Source: Albula goreensis (lineage: Eukaryota; Chordata; Actinopteri; Albuliformes; Albulidae). Taken from it: a stretch of 64,000 nt of DNA. The position numbers and the translations under genes are program-made. Positions 1 through 12,900 of the stretch are shown here, in pieces. Within the stretch, counting starts at the first letter, position 1. Each line of letters begins with the position of its first letter. The notes beneath the pieces were generated by a model. It made no database searches. It was given only the letters and a program-made list of their open reading frames with translations, and was not told the DNA's origin. The stretch spans positions 18,813,906 to 18,877,905 of the forward strand of contig CM040745.1 of the NCBI GenBank assembly GCA_022829145.1, in the 5' to 3' direction.

Positions 1-3000
1 TGCAATGTGAAATCGTTGAGTGTTTCATAAAAAGTTAAGAACCACACCGCACCACATGTAACAACTCTTAGATGGCTGAAATTGTTATTCAGTCAGAAGA
101 AACTCTAAGGGTAATGACATGGCGAAGAGATAACTGAGGAGATAAAGCTGGGAAATTCAGTTCATGACCCCTTACATGGATGTTGAAGCAGTCCACAGGC
201 TATATTCCTATACTAAACTTAGGTGATTTCTGACACAGAATCCATTGTCATTCACATTATTATTCGCAGCAGTATTAATAAATGGAAACTAAAAAGTTTT
301 TCGTCTGCCTGACGGTCAACCAAACAAGACAATCTCACATACTGTCCACTTTGTATGCACTTACTGTATACTCACAGCCACACAGGATTTAGAGTCACCC
401 AAAGCTTGCATGTACTCATTTAGATGGTTTCAATGAGAGAAAGATATGGAAATAGATGGCCCATTTCACAAAAGAATAGGTCACTGCCAGCCTGACTTTG
501 CCATTACAGAAATGACTTCTAAAACACTTAAAGGTGCACTCAATAAGCTACTGCAGTGGTCATATAATACTTAGAAATTGCCTTGTCATCTCTGGTTCTT
601 ATAGAAACCAAGACGCTCTGCCAGTACAGCAATGAAAACAAAGCTGATCAGCACCATATACATCATATTGTATATGATGTTATAAATATCATCAGGATCA
701 TTCCTATCAAATAAACCAGAGGTGTGGTGAGTGACCAGTGCAATTTTGCCCAAGCCTTGTGTTCATGTTTTTTATATGCCCAGTAGAGGACATTCAAAAA
801 TTATCCAAACTGGATTTTTCATTGTAGAGCTGGTTCTTTAAGAAAGGTGCATGATACCCAAAGAGTCACTTGTGAGTGCAAATTTGGGTTTATCTCGATT
901 TTGGAGACTCAAACCTTTAAAGTAGGCATTAAAGAAGGAAACAATGTAGCTACTCTGTGACAATTTTCAACCTATTTTCAGATTATGGACGCAAACTTCC
1001 ATAATACTGCTCAGACAAAAGATATGGTCATGCTAAATTGTGCTGCTCTTTAATTTTTGCTTCAATTTTTGATGGAATACTACATTATACAGTAAGACTT
1101 GCAGCCTTAATATATTAGAAGAAAACTTGGAAAATTGTAAAACACAGTGGCCTCAGCAAACTTGACCTTTAACCCTGTGAACAAAAAATTTACGGAGCTC
1201 TAAGGAACACTAGGGTCTTGATTAGTCAACATTCTGAATAAAAGGGTGAGCCAAAGGATGGAATTCGAAAACCAATCAGATACCTTATTATGTTGCCCTT
1301 TGACCTTATGGTGCTGAGTGCTTTGGGCACTACTGATGAAAACACTAATTAAAAAAAAATGATTATACAAAGTATATTCATAGTCAAAATACTACTATTA
1401 CTATGACATAGGTGAACACACAAAAGTCAATATCCATCAAATGTAGGAGTGTGGAGTGTTCATAAATTGGACCACTGTGACACTGGAATACTTTCATGAA
1501 TTTGAGATAACAATATTGACTGCAAAATATACTGAATTTCTTTAAACAAATCCAAAACAATTTACAGAAGAAATTTCAACATGAAAAGTGAAAGTACATA
1601 TAGGAAAATGTATGGCCTGGATCTTATGTTATAGAGCACTTAATTTACAACAAATGCTCATCTTATTGAAAACCATAATCTTTAGATGCAGGTCAATGTG
1701 CCAACCAAAGCCAATATCCTATTCCCACAATTCTTTTATAATTGATCTTTTACAAATTAGCCCTCAGCAGAAATGAAATAAAAGAGACGCAAGATAATTT
1801 GTGACAGACTGTGTGTTTTATTACAGACTGTGTGCCATGTGAACTCAATATTTCTAGCTGTCAATAAATAACCTATGAATTTTATGGTCTCACAGCCCTC
1901 CACAGTATATTTTGAACTATGACTAGAAACTAGGACAAAGACTGGGCTGCAAAACCTGATTACAAAACACTGTACATATTTTCACAAACACGTTTCCTTC
2001 CAAATCAGCTATTTTACTCTAAACAAAGAAAATAAAGCATAAAGAAAATAGTTTCATGGTTTAAGGAGCAATAAAATATCTGAAATGGAGATATCAAACA
2101 AAAATCCAAGTCAAACAAAATTGGATATCCCATCAGATAGTTCAAATATTTTTAAGTTCCATTTACTTGTGTCGATCTATTTTGCACCTCAGCGGACTAT
2201 CCAGTTGGTTGCCTCATTATACACCTCATTTATACACCTCATCTCTAGTTTGTTCATTTTCCCACATTGTATTCTACAGCAATTATGCCAAGTACTTTAT
2301 ATATTTATAATATAAGTAAACTATGAAAGATTTTTTTTTTGGCATCAGTGGGATTCTACAACATTTTTAATTTTTATGAATGGAAAGTATGTATAACAGT
2401 ATTTATATTTTTAATATATTTAATGTCAACTTTTGGCATGATTCTTTTCAAAAAGAGATCATTAGAATTATCTTTCAATTTTCCACAGACTTAGGAAGCA
2501 GCCACACACACAATGTTCCTACTAATCCACCAATTTTTTGACATTGCAAATGTGACAACAATCATATGCTGCATATGCCACTGGAAAAATGCAGGGTGAA
2601 CAGGTCACAGTTCATAAAATTCACAAAGACACAGGTTGCTCACCATTCCTACAGGGTCACTGGTGAGCCATGGTACAGGACTAGTAGCTAAATGTTGGTG
2701 CTGGGTAGCATGTGCCATATGTGGTAATGGCATGGCAGGAGCAACCTGAACACCCAGCACAGCACACACTGCAGCACCACGAACATGCATTTGTGCACTT
2801 TCTTTCTCTGAGCCTCCTGAATGCCCAGACAATACCTATTAAATTAATTACAGCTTCTGGAACTCTGGGTCCTGTATGCTTGAACTTCTACCATACTTTA
2901 ACTGAACTTTATATACACCCACAATTTCCATTGAATTTCTAGTCCTACCAGAGACATACTGAGCCTTAATGTCCTCATCATTTCAACAGCCTGTAAACAT

Positions 3001-6000
3001 GCCAAAACAATGCCTATCCACACTGAACCGTATGCTCCATCTTGTACAAGTGCATCCTTTCCTTAGAAGAACAGTTCAGCACTTCTTCCAACTTTGGCCA
3101 AAAGAGCTGAAAAATACCTAATATATGTAAGGGCCCAAGCAATAAAAAGTTTTCGTTGAACCCTAAAACACATTGCAATGTCTCATTAGATTGCTGGATC
3201 ATGCCAGGTTAATTCAGCCCATAAACAATGGAAGGCACATTAGTAGTCAACGCAGGTATGAGTGGCCATGCTGGTGGCTGAAGAAAAGATGTCTCAAAAG
3301 TCTTTTACACGCTCTCCTTCACTGCAGCCACAGTGTTAAGACTAAGTTTAAAAGGAGCTCAAAGTTATTAGTTGTACTTTTCCTACAAAGTGCTTTATAC
3401 ACTGATATAAAGTATAGGAGTAATGAGGCTTCCTCCAATATTTTCTCAATGGAAAAGCTAATCAGCCCAACACCTTGTGGACATGGGTTAACTTCTGTAA
3501 AGTTTACTTTTCTCATCAAACATAAAGCTTGCCAGAAGAGCAAAATGAAGTATTAAACACATTGTGACAATACTGTTCCCATGTGCAACATCACTTGTGT
3601 CATGACGCAGTTGCTGACTCAGCTAAGAGGAGTATATGTATGCAGCATGCTCGTGTGAGAAATTATTTGGGACCAGTTAATGGTGAGGCCAGAAGAATTG
3701 GCTTTGACTGTCAGAGGACTGCTGCATGTCACCATCTAATCTCAGCCTCTGGCACTGACTCATTATTGTATCATCTAATGGGATGGATGAGCGACTACGG
3801 AGAAGCAAAACTCGCAACTGGTATCGACCAGATTCCCATCACCTGCCTGAATGAACTCAGTTCTCACCTTCACCATCTTAACATTACTGCATCTCACCAT
3901 AACTTGCTTTTTCATAATTTGCTCCAAATGGCGAATTACAGCAACCCACTACCACAGCTACAAAAAGCCAACTGCGTGACATCCTCCAATTCACGTGTCA
4001 TCCACTTGGCTACTTTTCGGACTACAGAACCACCACCAATCTCATTCTGCCTGTGCTTTGGGCACCACATAAAGTCAGCACCCATCTGGTTCACACATTT
4101 GTAGGTGCCTGGCTGGTCAGGAGAGGCTGCCAGAGAGTGATTACTTTAACCAGCGTAACCTGGATTTTTTTCCTGCAAGGGTGCAAACGTTTTTGTGCAT
4201 TTTGGATCATTGGCCAGTTAAACTGATGGCCTCATATTCTCTTACAGAATTCTGATACTTTGCACAGTTCATGGTTACCTCATTAAGGACTTGTCACCTA
4301 TGTCCTGATGCAGCACAGCATCTCCTGAAAATGACACTACCATGACACGAAAACATGAAATCCATTTTCACCCATTTTTATTTTTTTGTGACTGTAATAT
4401 ACTGTGCCTAAAAACCTGAGTGCTGACATTTCAGTCTGGTGGGAATGGCCATAGCTAGTCAGAATTCCATTTAGCCATGTTGGCCCAAAGCAGGCCTGAT
4501 TATTTACCAATTTTTAAAAAGGCTGACCATACAGGCTTCTGTGCTTTGTACTTGAACACCAAATAAATTAAGAAAGCACTTAACTTTACAGGCCGATTTT
4601 TTCACTCACTCTGGGCCATAAAAAAACATTTTACCATTCAATACGGGAAAAATAGATCATGGGGTGGAGGGGTAAATATGTTTTCATGGTATCGTGGAAT
4701 GGTAGTCACTCTGTTCACCTCCTGAGTCTGCCAGCTATGCAGTGCTAATCATTGTACCAAAGGAAAAAGGAGAACAGGTGGGAGAAATTCTGCCTAAGGA
4801 AACCTTCTCTTTCTTTCTCAAGGATCTTAAAGATAAATGTTATTAGACAAACACTTCCAAACAAACCACCTTAATACAAAAACATTAAATTCAAATATAC
4901 AGGGCTAACAGTGCATGACCTTCTGACAAAGCCAAAAAATATACATATTGTTCTTACTAAATACTTTATATAGGCTCAGTAAGATTTACCTTAGTAGGCC
5001 TGCAGAACATACAATTTATATTGTATATTTAAAAAAAAAAGTTCCTTTATATTCTACACTCCCACTTACCAATGACAGAATGACAACCATCTAAGTATGA
5101 ATCTATGGATCATAATTTTGATCTTATCTACTTAGAACTCAACTGGGAAGAGGGCGCCTCAGTAGCTCACTTGGTAGAGCACGTACCACGTATCAAAGCT
5201 GAGTCCTGGGTTCAAATCCAGCCCAGGCCCCTAGCTGCATGTCAACCCATCTCTCTCTCAACCTCTGTCATCCCCCTCTCTCAAAGGCCCTTCCTGTCTC
5301 TCTCTACCATCACTAACAAATAAAGTGGAAAAAACTCAACTGGATTCCAACACTGGCTGACACACCATTGTTGACACATGCAGCACTCCAAAAATCAAAG
5401 ACAAAAATTAGAAGAGAAATCTGCCCATGAAAAGATGCACAACAAAATACAATGGTAAAGCTGAAAACTGTGAGCTCCCAGTGAACCAGTTGGGTGGGAT
5501 GAATGCAGAGATTTGAACATTGCACAGAGATGAAAGAATAAGCTTAGCCTCAATCAGTGCTCCAGTGGAGGTTGAAACAAGAGTGCTACACCTTGCAGGG
5601 GCAACCCTGGCTTTCTCTGCATGTGGCAATCTTGTCTGTGGAGGGAGGAAAGGCTAGATAACTGAAGCCATTCAAGAAGATTAGAACAAACTGCTTAAAA
5701 ACCAGTCAAAGATCTTCATTTGTAAATGAATATGCAAATATGTTTATGGAACAGCATAACTGTAAAACAGACTTTTCACAACCATGGAGGGTTCCCTCAC
5801 CTTTCACAAACAGGTTTAGGCCATTGAAGTTTGAGTTTACTGGTGTTGTACCTCATTTGTGGGAGGTTCAGCTGTACTGACCTCTGGGACATAAATTCTT
5901 TATTAATAAAATATCTGGAATACTAGGCTAGCACAGTCTTAACCTTACTTTTGGATTCTCTGAATCATATTTTTACCTCTATTTACATGTCTGTACAAAG

Positions 6001-7888
6001 TGCAATGAGAATGCTTAAAAATGAAACTGCCCTTAATGGGGTAAAAAGTATGTTTCATTTTTAACTTTACCAACATTAGAATTTCACTGGTCAGATCAAC
6101 TCCTCTGAAAAACTGGAAACCTAAAAACCAATAATTCTCCTGTCTTCTGTTTAATGGCAACATTCAACATGAAATGCCTATTTGACCCACATAACCCTAG
6201 TAGCTGTGTGGCAACCACTTTCTAACACTGTGGAACACAAACCTCACTCCCCTGGCAGGTTTGACAAAGGCCCTGCTGAAGTTGTTTAATCTTGGACTGA
6301 CCTGGTGTCCATGTCCTCAAAGTATCGTGATCCCTAGGAGTGACTGCTGGGGGATGGGCCCTCCACTGTTCATTGCCTGGGAATGCATGTTGTGTGCGTG
6401 ACTATCTTGCACAAAAAACTGATTACTACTCAAATCGCATTAGTCCCGACCATGTTAATGTTTTTCTTAAGTAAATGTGAGGATACTGTTTCCTTCATGG
6501 CGCACATCCGTGGTATAGGAAACAATACTGAAAATACACGTCTTACAAATAGCATGCACGAGTAGAAAAGCTAGGGTATATTTCAAATACCAATGTCCCT
6601 TGATGGCATAATATATTATAGCATGCTATCTTATACCATGCAAAGAGGACTGATACATAACCAGTATTTTACCCTACTCTAGACCAGGCTCAAAATGATC
6701 CTTTTGTAAAACATAAAATTACATGAAAGGGAGCAGGGTTCTTTGTTTACATTCATGGTATAGGCGGCACATCCACAGTTGAAAAAGACCAGACTACACA
6801 GGCCCTAATTCAAAAATGAATGATACTCCTTGGGCTCATCACCTTTGCTTTTTTTTTTTTTTTTGAAAAGCAGGAGTTGACATTTGCAATGGATTAACTG
6901 ACTTATACACCTACAATCTACTAAGAAAATACAAAATATGATATTATTGTCCTGTTATATTCCAATACAAGATATGGACCATTATGACTACAGAGCAATT
7001 TGCTATAGCAATAATAATTATGCCGTTATTACTAAGGGTTTATAGACGTTCTCCAGGGCAATTTACAGGGCATCAGTAGAAACTAAGCCTGAACTTAAAG
7101 CACCAAAGGCAAATACCACAGTTACAACACTATAAGACTGGTAAACTGAAAATAGCACCAGGCCTGATCATATTAGACACCTTTTTGACAACACTTTCAG
7201 TTAATCTTTGTTCTATAAAATATTACGACTCTCTGAAAACTCATTGCAGACAGAAATATGATGCTGAATAATTAGGCTGTTTTTTTTTCTTGGTCAGAGA
7301 CCTTTCCAAAAATTGATTTTGAAAATGAATTAACAGTGTAGGTTTACTTATAACATAGACCATGCCTGTGAATGTTTAGTGACCATTCTACAGTCTGCTC
7401 CAGCAAACCACGTGCAATTATTCAGTTATCACACCAATTAAATTTCAACAGTGTGTTAACATTGTGACAGCCATTTTTGTACCTGTAAGACATAAGTCTG
7501 TAAATAACTTGTTCACATTTGCTTATGAATGAAGTTTACGGATGACAAAAAGACTGTAAACAGAAAAGTCACTGATGTTAGAAATGTGGATATTTGGAAG
7601 TATAACAAGTCTGTGTGTCAGTGAGAATAAGTAAAGAAAATCCAGACACTAAAGTTCCAGTAATAACTTAATAGTCAAGGATGTATGACAATTTATTGTG
7701 ACTGCAAATACCTCCTGGCTAATAAATGGGAAAAAGACAGTTCTGTCCACAACTTACAAGCAACCTTTATGAAAAATGTAAGCTACATAACCTAGCAACA
7801 CACGCACATTACTTAAATCTTTGACATTCAGGTCTTTTTTCCCCCCATAGTAGTACTGAATAATGACAACTCATTAGCATATGCGCTG
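1..7888. other. AT-rich intergenic or intronic DNA
   Basis: Apart from the SINE, I see no supported gene. Open frames are short and without family motifs. The longest, at 3583-4104 on the plus strand (first ATG near 3640), has no recognisable domain. The stretch may be intron or 3' region of the minus-strand gene whose first exon is near 9.2 kb. Confidence 0.5.
5147..5332 (+). mobile_element. tRNA-derived SINE with 11-bp target duplication
   Basis: The head carries RNA polymerase III promoter boxes: A box TAGCTCACTTGG (5163-5174) and B box GGTTCAAATCC (5209-5219), spaced as in a tRNA gene. A CT-rich body follows and the tail reads AACAAATAAAGTGG plus a short A run. The insertion is flanked by the identical AACTCAACTGG at 5136-5146 and 5333-5343, the mark of target-primed reverse transcription. 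It is too long and lacks the 3' half of a tRNA cloverleaf, so it is not a tRNA gene. Confidence 0.9.
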
Positions 7889-8063
7889 TTACAGTACATG
7901 TACTATAACCTCATAAAGACCACACTTTGTGTTAGACTGAAAGCCACATGAAAGATGACAACAAAAGCAAGTACACCAAAAAAGAAGAAGAAAACCCTTC
8001 TTTCGGTTGTCTGTGTTCACACTGAATGTCGGACTAGACATCACGCCGAATTTAAGGAGCAAA
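7889..8063 (-). other. possible third exon, unidentified
   Basis: A TGGCTTTTAG acceptor precedes an open stretch that, if spliced straight from the exon at 9188, continues SLLLKFGVMSSPTFSVNTDN and ends at a TAA at 7891-7889 after 63 codons in total. The C-terminal part is cysteine-rich and unlike anything I know, so coding status is doubtful. Confidence 0.2.
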
Positions 8064-8265
8064 CTAAAAGCCAGATACAGAACATTAACTGATAATATTC
8101 AAGGCCTAAATATTTAGTAGTAGGGTAACATCAGATCTTTGCACAGGCTCCCAAAAATGTATGTTAAAAGGAAATATTTCTAAAGTAAATTTAATTCAAG
8201 AAATGAATAAATAGGACAGAATTACATATTAACTTTTTTGCAGTACGATGAAACGTTCAACTCAC

Positions 8266-8305
8266 ACGTTGGACTGGTAGACAGCAGCTGCCAAAGTGAC
8301 CAAAG
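8266..8305 (-). other. candidate 40-nt second exon of the same minus-strand gene
   Basis: A long T tract and GCCACACAG acceptor are followed 40 nt later by a GTGAGT donor. Joined to the candidate first exon it would read MEECQSFGHFGSCCLPVQR in frame. I do not recognise the peptide; if the next exon starts at 8063, translation stops three codons later, which suggests an upstream open frame or an untranslated exon. Confidence 0.35.
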
Positions 8306-8699
8306 CTGTGTGGCAAAAAAAAAAAGCACTGGAAAATCAAGACTCTTGAAAATGACATGGTCAGTATGATCTGTGGTTTGGATAAACGCACACATACAGG
8401 TGTATTGTATAAGTTGAAGATTACAGCTAAATTTACGTTTGAGCTAACGGTAACATTCAATTGCTGTAAAGAATAAATCCAAACTGCGAAACAGTTGTCT
8501 AACATAAGGTTTCGAGGCCGGTCAGATACGCACCAATGTGAAAGCCCATCCTACGCCACATATATTGCGAGCGTTGCCAACCAGGCAAAATTTCATTAGA
8601 AAACAGAGACTAGCAAGTGGTATTATTATATCATTAGCGTTGTTACATTTTTCATCCTGAGAAGTAAGACAGATAGAGATGATGTATAATCTTGTCAAC

Positions 8700-9900
8700 T
8701 TCACCTAGCTAATTTTAGCTGGCTAACTAAACTACATTTTGCGAACGATCGCTTACTAGCAAAGTGTCAAGTGTGTGCAGTTCTCGAGAGCTTGCTGTCT
8801 ATAGTCACATAAAGCAATGTACGCAGGGCTACATAACGCTATTCATCTAACGTTAGCACTGTAGCAAGCTGTCCAGTTATCCAGCTAGCATCCGTTGCTA
8901 GCGAGCTAGCTAATATACGTATACACAGTAGTTATCTACTAAGTGCTAGCTACATTTGTTCATAAGCATGCACATATTTCTAGAGTTCGGTTCGCCAGCA
9001 AACGTTAGATATACCATTTTGTTGCTTCTCCGTTGCAAAACAGCGGGCTAGCGAACCCAACACTGGATCAGATGAGTATGCCTTTTGAGTAAGCCAGCTA
9101 GCTAGCTAGGTAGCTAGCTTTCCAAGAGAAGCAGGGGTAAAATAAATCAAAATAATAAAATAAAGGAAACTAATTGTACGCACTTACCTTTGACATTCTT
9201 CCATTGCAACAGAGAATAAAATCACGACGCGGAAGGTCAAAAAATAACGAAGTTTTTATTCTGTATGAACTGAGGTCCCTTTCCTGATATGTCTCCAACC
9301 AGGGCCAAAGCAGAGACACAGGGAGAGGAGAGCAGAGGGTTGTGTTGCTGAGGAGCAAGAGACAGAGAAAAGAGGGCTTTCTGGATTCTTCTCATTAATA
9401 TAATAACTTTATAAACATTCTCCAAATTTTTTATGTATCCGCTGGATTACAGAGACGCTAAATATACCAGAACAGTAGAATTAAACTGGTTAAAATTAGG
9501 TTCTGCCCCTTTAAAAATAAAAATAAAAGGCTTCCCCATCAACTGCTTCTGCTGGCTCTCTAGGCTTGTTGGGATAGAAAGATGGAGCTTGTCATCGCGC
9601 ATGCACACTAGCCAGGAGCCTGGAGGAGGAGGAGGCGTCCCAGCATGCACTGGTTAAAGACAGGAAGGAAGGGTTGAAACTGAATGAAGAACTTCCTTAC
9701 TTCTGATTTAGGTGGAGAGGCGGTGCTGCACAGTGAAGTGCTCTAAGATGGCATGAAAAACAACGGTCTGTTTGTAGTTCGGTATTTTGGGCTGGCTTTT
9801 GCACGCGCGTCACAAAGCTTGGGAAAAAAGAGCGATAAAACCAGGTGTGTAATGTTGCGTGTTGATAGCCGTAGAGGTAGGAAGCCATTGAAAAGTCATG
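8700..9900. promoter_or_regulatory. CpG-richer promoter-like region
   Basis: CpG dinucleotides are noticeably more frequent here than in the neighbouring AT-rich DNA. A minus-strand exon with a consensus donor lies in the middle (9188). Plus-strand motifs include CGCGCATGCA near 9596 (NRF1-like), GCACGCGCGTCAC near 9801 and AAGATGGC near 9746 (YY1-like), which are common in housekeeping and bidirectional promoters. A (GCTA)n stretch lies near 9097-9119. No TATA box was chosen. Confidence 0.5.
9188..9425 (-). other. candidate first exon of an unidentified minus-strand gene
   Basis: The 3' border is a perfect donor (AAG then GTAAGT, 9187-9182). An ATG at 9204-9202 in a strong context (G at -3 and +4) gives MEECQ plus two bases before the donor. 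The upstream limit is a guess. The exon could equally be non-coding. The gene would run in the same direction as acvr2a, downstream of it. In mammals ORC4 and MBD5 lie on this side of ACVR2A, and MBD5 has non-coding 5' exons, but nothing here identifies either. Confidence 0.45.
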
Positions 9901-9950
9901 TCATCACTCCTGGCTCCTCTTTTGTTATCCAACGAATCTGAGCAAAATGT

Positions 9951-12900
9951 TCACTTCCAATGGTTACCTACATGTTTGGCATCTGGAAACCAGTGTATAT
10001 CCCATTCGTTGTCTAGTTAAACTAGGAATTTGGTACACTGGTCAGCCAGATTAAATGGCACTTCGTATTGAAAGAAGTAGTTTTAGTATTCACAAGTAAA
10101 TCAAATGTTGAATAGTTGGTAGCAGATGATAATTAGCTGGCCAGTTGAAGATTTTTGCGTAATTTTTGAAAATCTACTTGAAGTGGTGATTTTATTTTGA
10201 AGTTAGTAGCTGTTAAAGGTATTAGTTGAAGCTTTTATATTTAATATTTTTGTACTGGTATGATAGTTGATAAAGTAATGTAGATATAAAAAATAAAAAA
10301 TAACTAATAAAGAGTTGCTCCTCTTTGTCTTTAGAATAGCTTCTAAAGACTTTTTTTTTTTTTTTTTGGAAAGCTGGTATGTGTTGAAATTGATTGTAGA
10401 GGTAAGTTGGACCATTATTCATTAAGGAATTCCTCCATTTCTTAGGGAGAGGGAAGTCGAAATCTGCTCCACATTCTTTTCCAGATTTTCCCTTAAAGTT
10501 TCCGTGATGTTTACAGCTGGTGGTTTGGGAGTGCATGTAAGGTGATTCACTTTGTCTTGGTTTTAATGAAGCTACTCTTGAATGTATGCATTGTGTGAAT
10601 GTGGTGTTATTATCTTGCAGTTTAAGAATATCTTGAGGAATCAATGTTTGAGGAACCGTAGGGTGTTCCTTCAGTTCTTTGCTGGTGTTTAGTGGTCTTT
10701 AGCAACCATGCTGCTAAGTTTCTACTTCAGACTGTTCCTCTTTACCATATGTAGTTTTTCACCAATGGTATATGTGATAATGTTTTTCAGTACACACCAC
10801 TACATTGTAGCATTGTGAGAGACATTTCCTCTTGCATTTGATGTTATTTAGGCATACATGAGCACACAAACTTCATTTGACACAGAGTACCCTATAGACT
10901 CAGATTTCTTGATAAAATAGTTTTGACTTGTGTACATAGCACAATTAATCTATTTCAGGGATCTCCAATTACAAAGGATTATCTCCAACACTAATGTGAA
11001 ATACCAATAAGTAGCCCTTTTTTGGAATGGCCTGGACACCACAGAACTGGCTTCTTTGCAAAAAAGTGTGCCTTGTGATCTTTAGCAGCCAGTGTTTCAA
11101 AACATCAGGTTATCTCGCCATACCACAATGATAGCTCTGCTGTAGCCTTCTGCTATTGAGAAGGGGGACTATAGCCTACTGTTCCACCAACACTACCTCA
11201 GGCTGCTGGCAATTCTTACTGTGCTTACTCTGTTCTACTTGTCACAGAGTAGTCCTGATTTTATGTGTTCTCTTTAAAATTTAGCCAAAGCAGTAACATT
11301 CACTCAAAGTACTTTCCTGGAAAAATATGAAGGAATTTCCTTTTCTTTAAAAGCATGCTTGCTCATGCCTGAAGTGAGAGCAAATTGAAAGCATATTTTC
11401 CCCATTTTATGTAAGATGTACATTTTTATATGAATAATTCAATAGATTAACAAACCTATGCATACAATACCAGTATTTAGCACAGATTATGGAACTTTTC
11501 CGGGGGGGAAAGACCGTGGCAGTTTTATCTGCTATACTATCAATGGTCAGACATGAATTCACTGGAAGTACATTGACAGTGTCACTTGACTCCATTTGCT
11601 ATATGAGTGGCTAATTCAAGGCAGAGGCTTGCTATGAGCACTGCACCTGTTGGAACTGGTATTGTGTATTGTCACAGGGTGCCAGACTGACTGAAGGCTT
11701 ATGGCAGGGAGGATTCTGGGTAAAATTTCTGACTCCGACACCTGCTGACACTGCTAAGACGGACAGCTGTTCACACACATGGAGCAACTTGGTATTCATT
11801 TTGGAATCCATGGGAGCTGGGGAGACAATGGTACTAATGTGTGAGTCGGTTTTGCCCAGAGGACAGAAGTGGAGTTAGTGTTGGTACTGGTTCTGGTGTT
11901 AAACTCTGTGGAAGAAGAGACCATCGGCAGACATGTAAGAAATTTTTGAAGCAAAATAACATATACAAAATGATGGTGGAATTTGAAAAGTTAACTATGA
12001 AACAAGTTGATTTCATGATGTGATAGGGTAAATGAAGATGATTTTTATTTTGACAGAAGCTCTGAGGAAGACTGCTGGTTGTAGTGAATGTTCAGTCACA
12101 ACTTATGGCCTATACCATAACGGAAATGAAAACATGACTCCTGACCAATGTGGAAACTGGCGTGGTAGATCCAGGATAAAATGCACACCACTGCACTACT
12201 AATGAGAGTACTGGATACAATATGTGTATTGTTGGTATGTTTTTGTTCACCTGTTTGCAACTGATCTCTTTGCTGTCCTTGATTAAATGCAATAAAGTTT
12301 TAACAATGAAATTATTATTACAGTAATTCTACTTACAAAAAGTCTTTGACTTGCTTTTCAGATGCCTGATTACCAAAATAATTTTATTTAACACATTCCT
12401 ATGACATGTTTCTGTTTACTGGAAGAGAATCTTTACAAACCTGTGTCAACATCATGTAAAAACATCCATCGGCATTGTTCTTGGCATGATAAAACAACCT
12501 GAATTTTGGCAAAGAGCCCCTGAGTCCCTGGTGAAATTCCATTCACAAGAATCCAATTTCCTCTGTTGCATCCATCAACATGTTGTAAGTTTCAGGGAGA
12601 ATTGATATCATACCAGGAAGAAAATGGAAGAAAATATTCACCATATAATACAACAATGAAGCCCAAGAGCAACAACAGTTTTTCCTACTGGATGAGGCAC
12701 TCATCATGAACCATGGCAGATGAAATGCTTGTGGACTGGAGTAATAGTGCCCTTGATTTTTAAGTATTTCAAATGGTCTGAGTACTAACCAGTAATGATA
12801 TTGTGCAACACATCATGCAGTCTTATTCAGGAAAAAGGGAGAATATCCTCTGTATGCCTGCAGTATTTGCTTTGTCTCTAGGTAGGTCTCCAGACATAGC

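Noticed and set aside
5151..5230. A functional tRNA gene at the A/B boxes
   Set aside because: The sequence continues into a SINE body and tail with a target duplication, and the acceptor-stem partner is missing.
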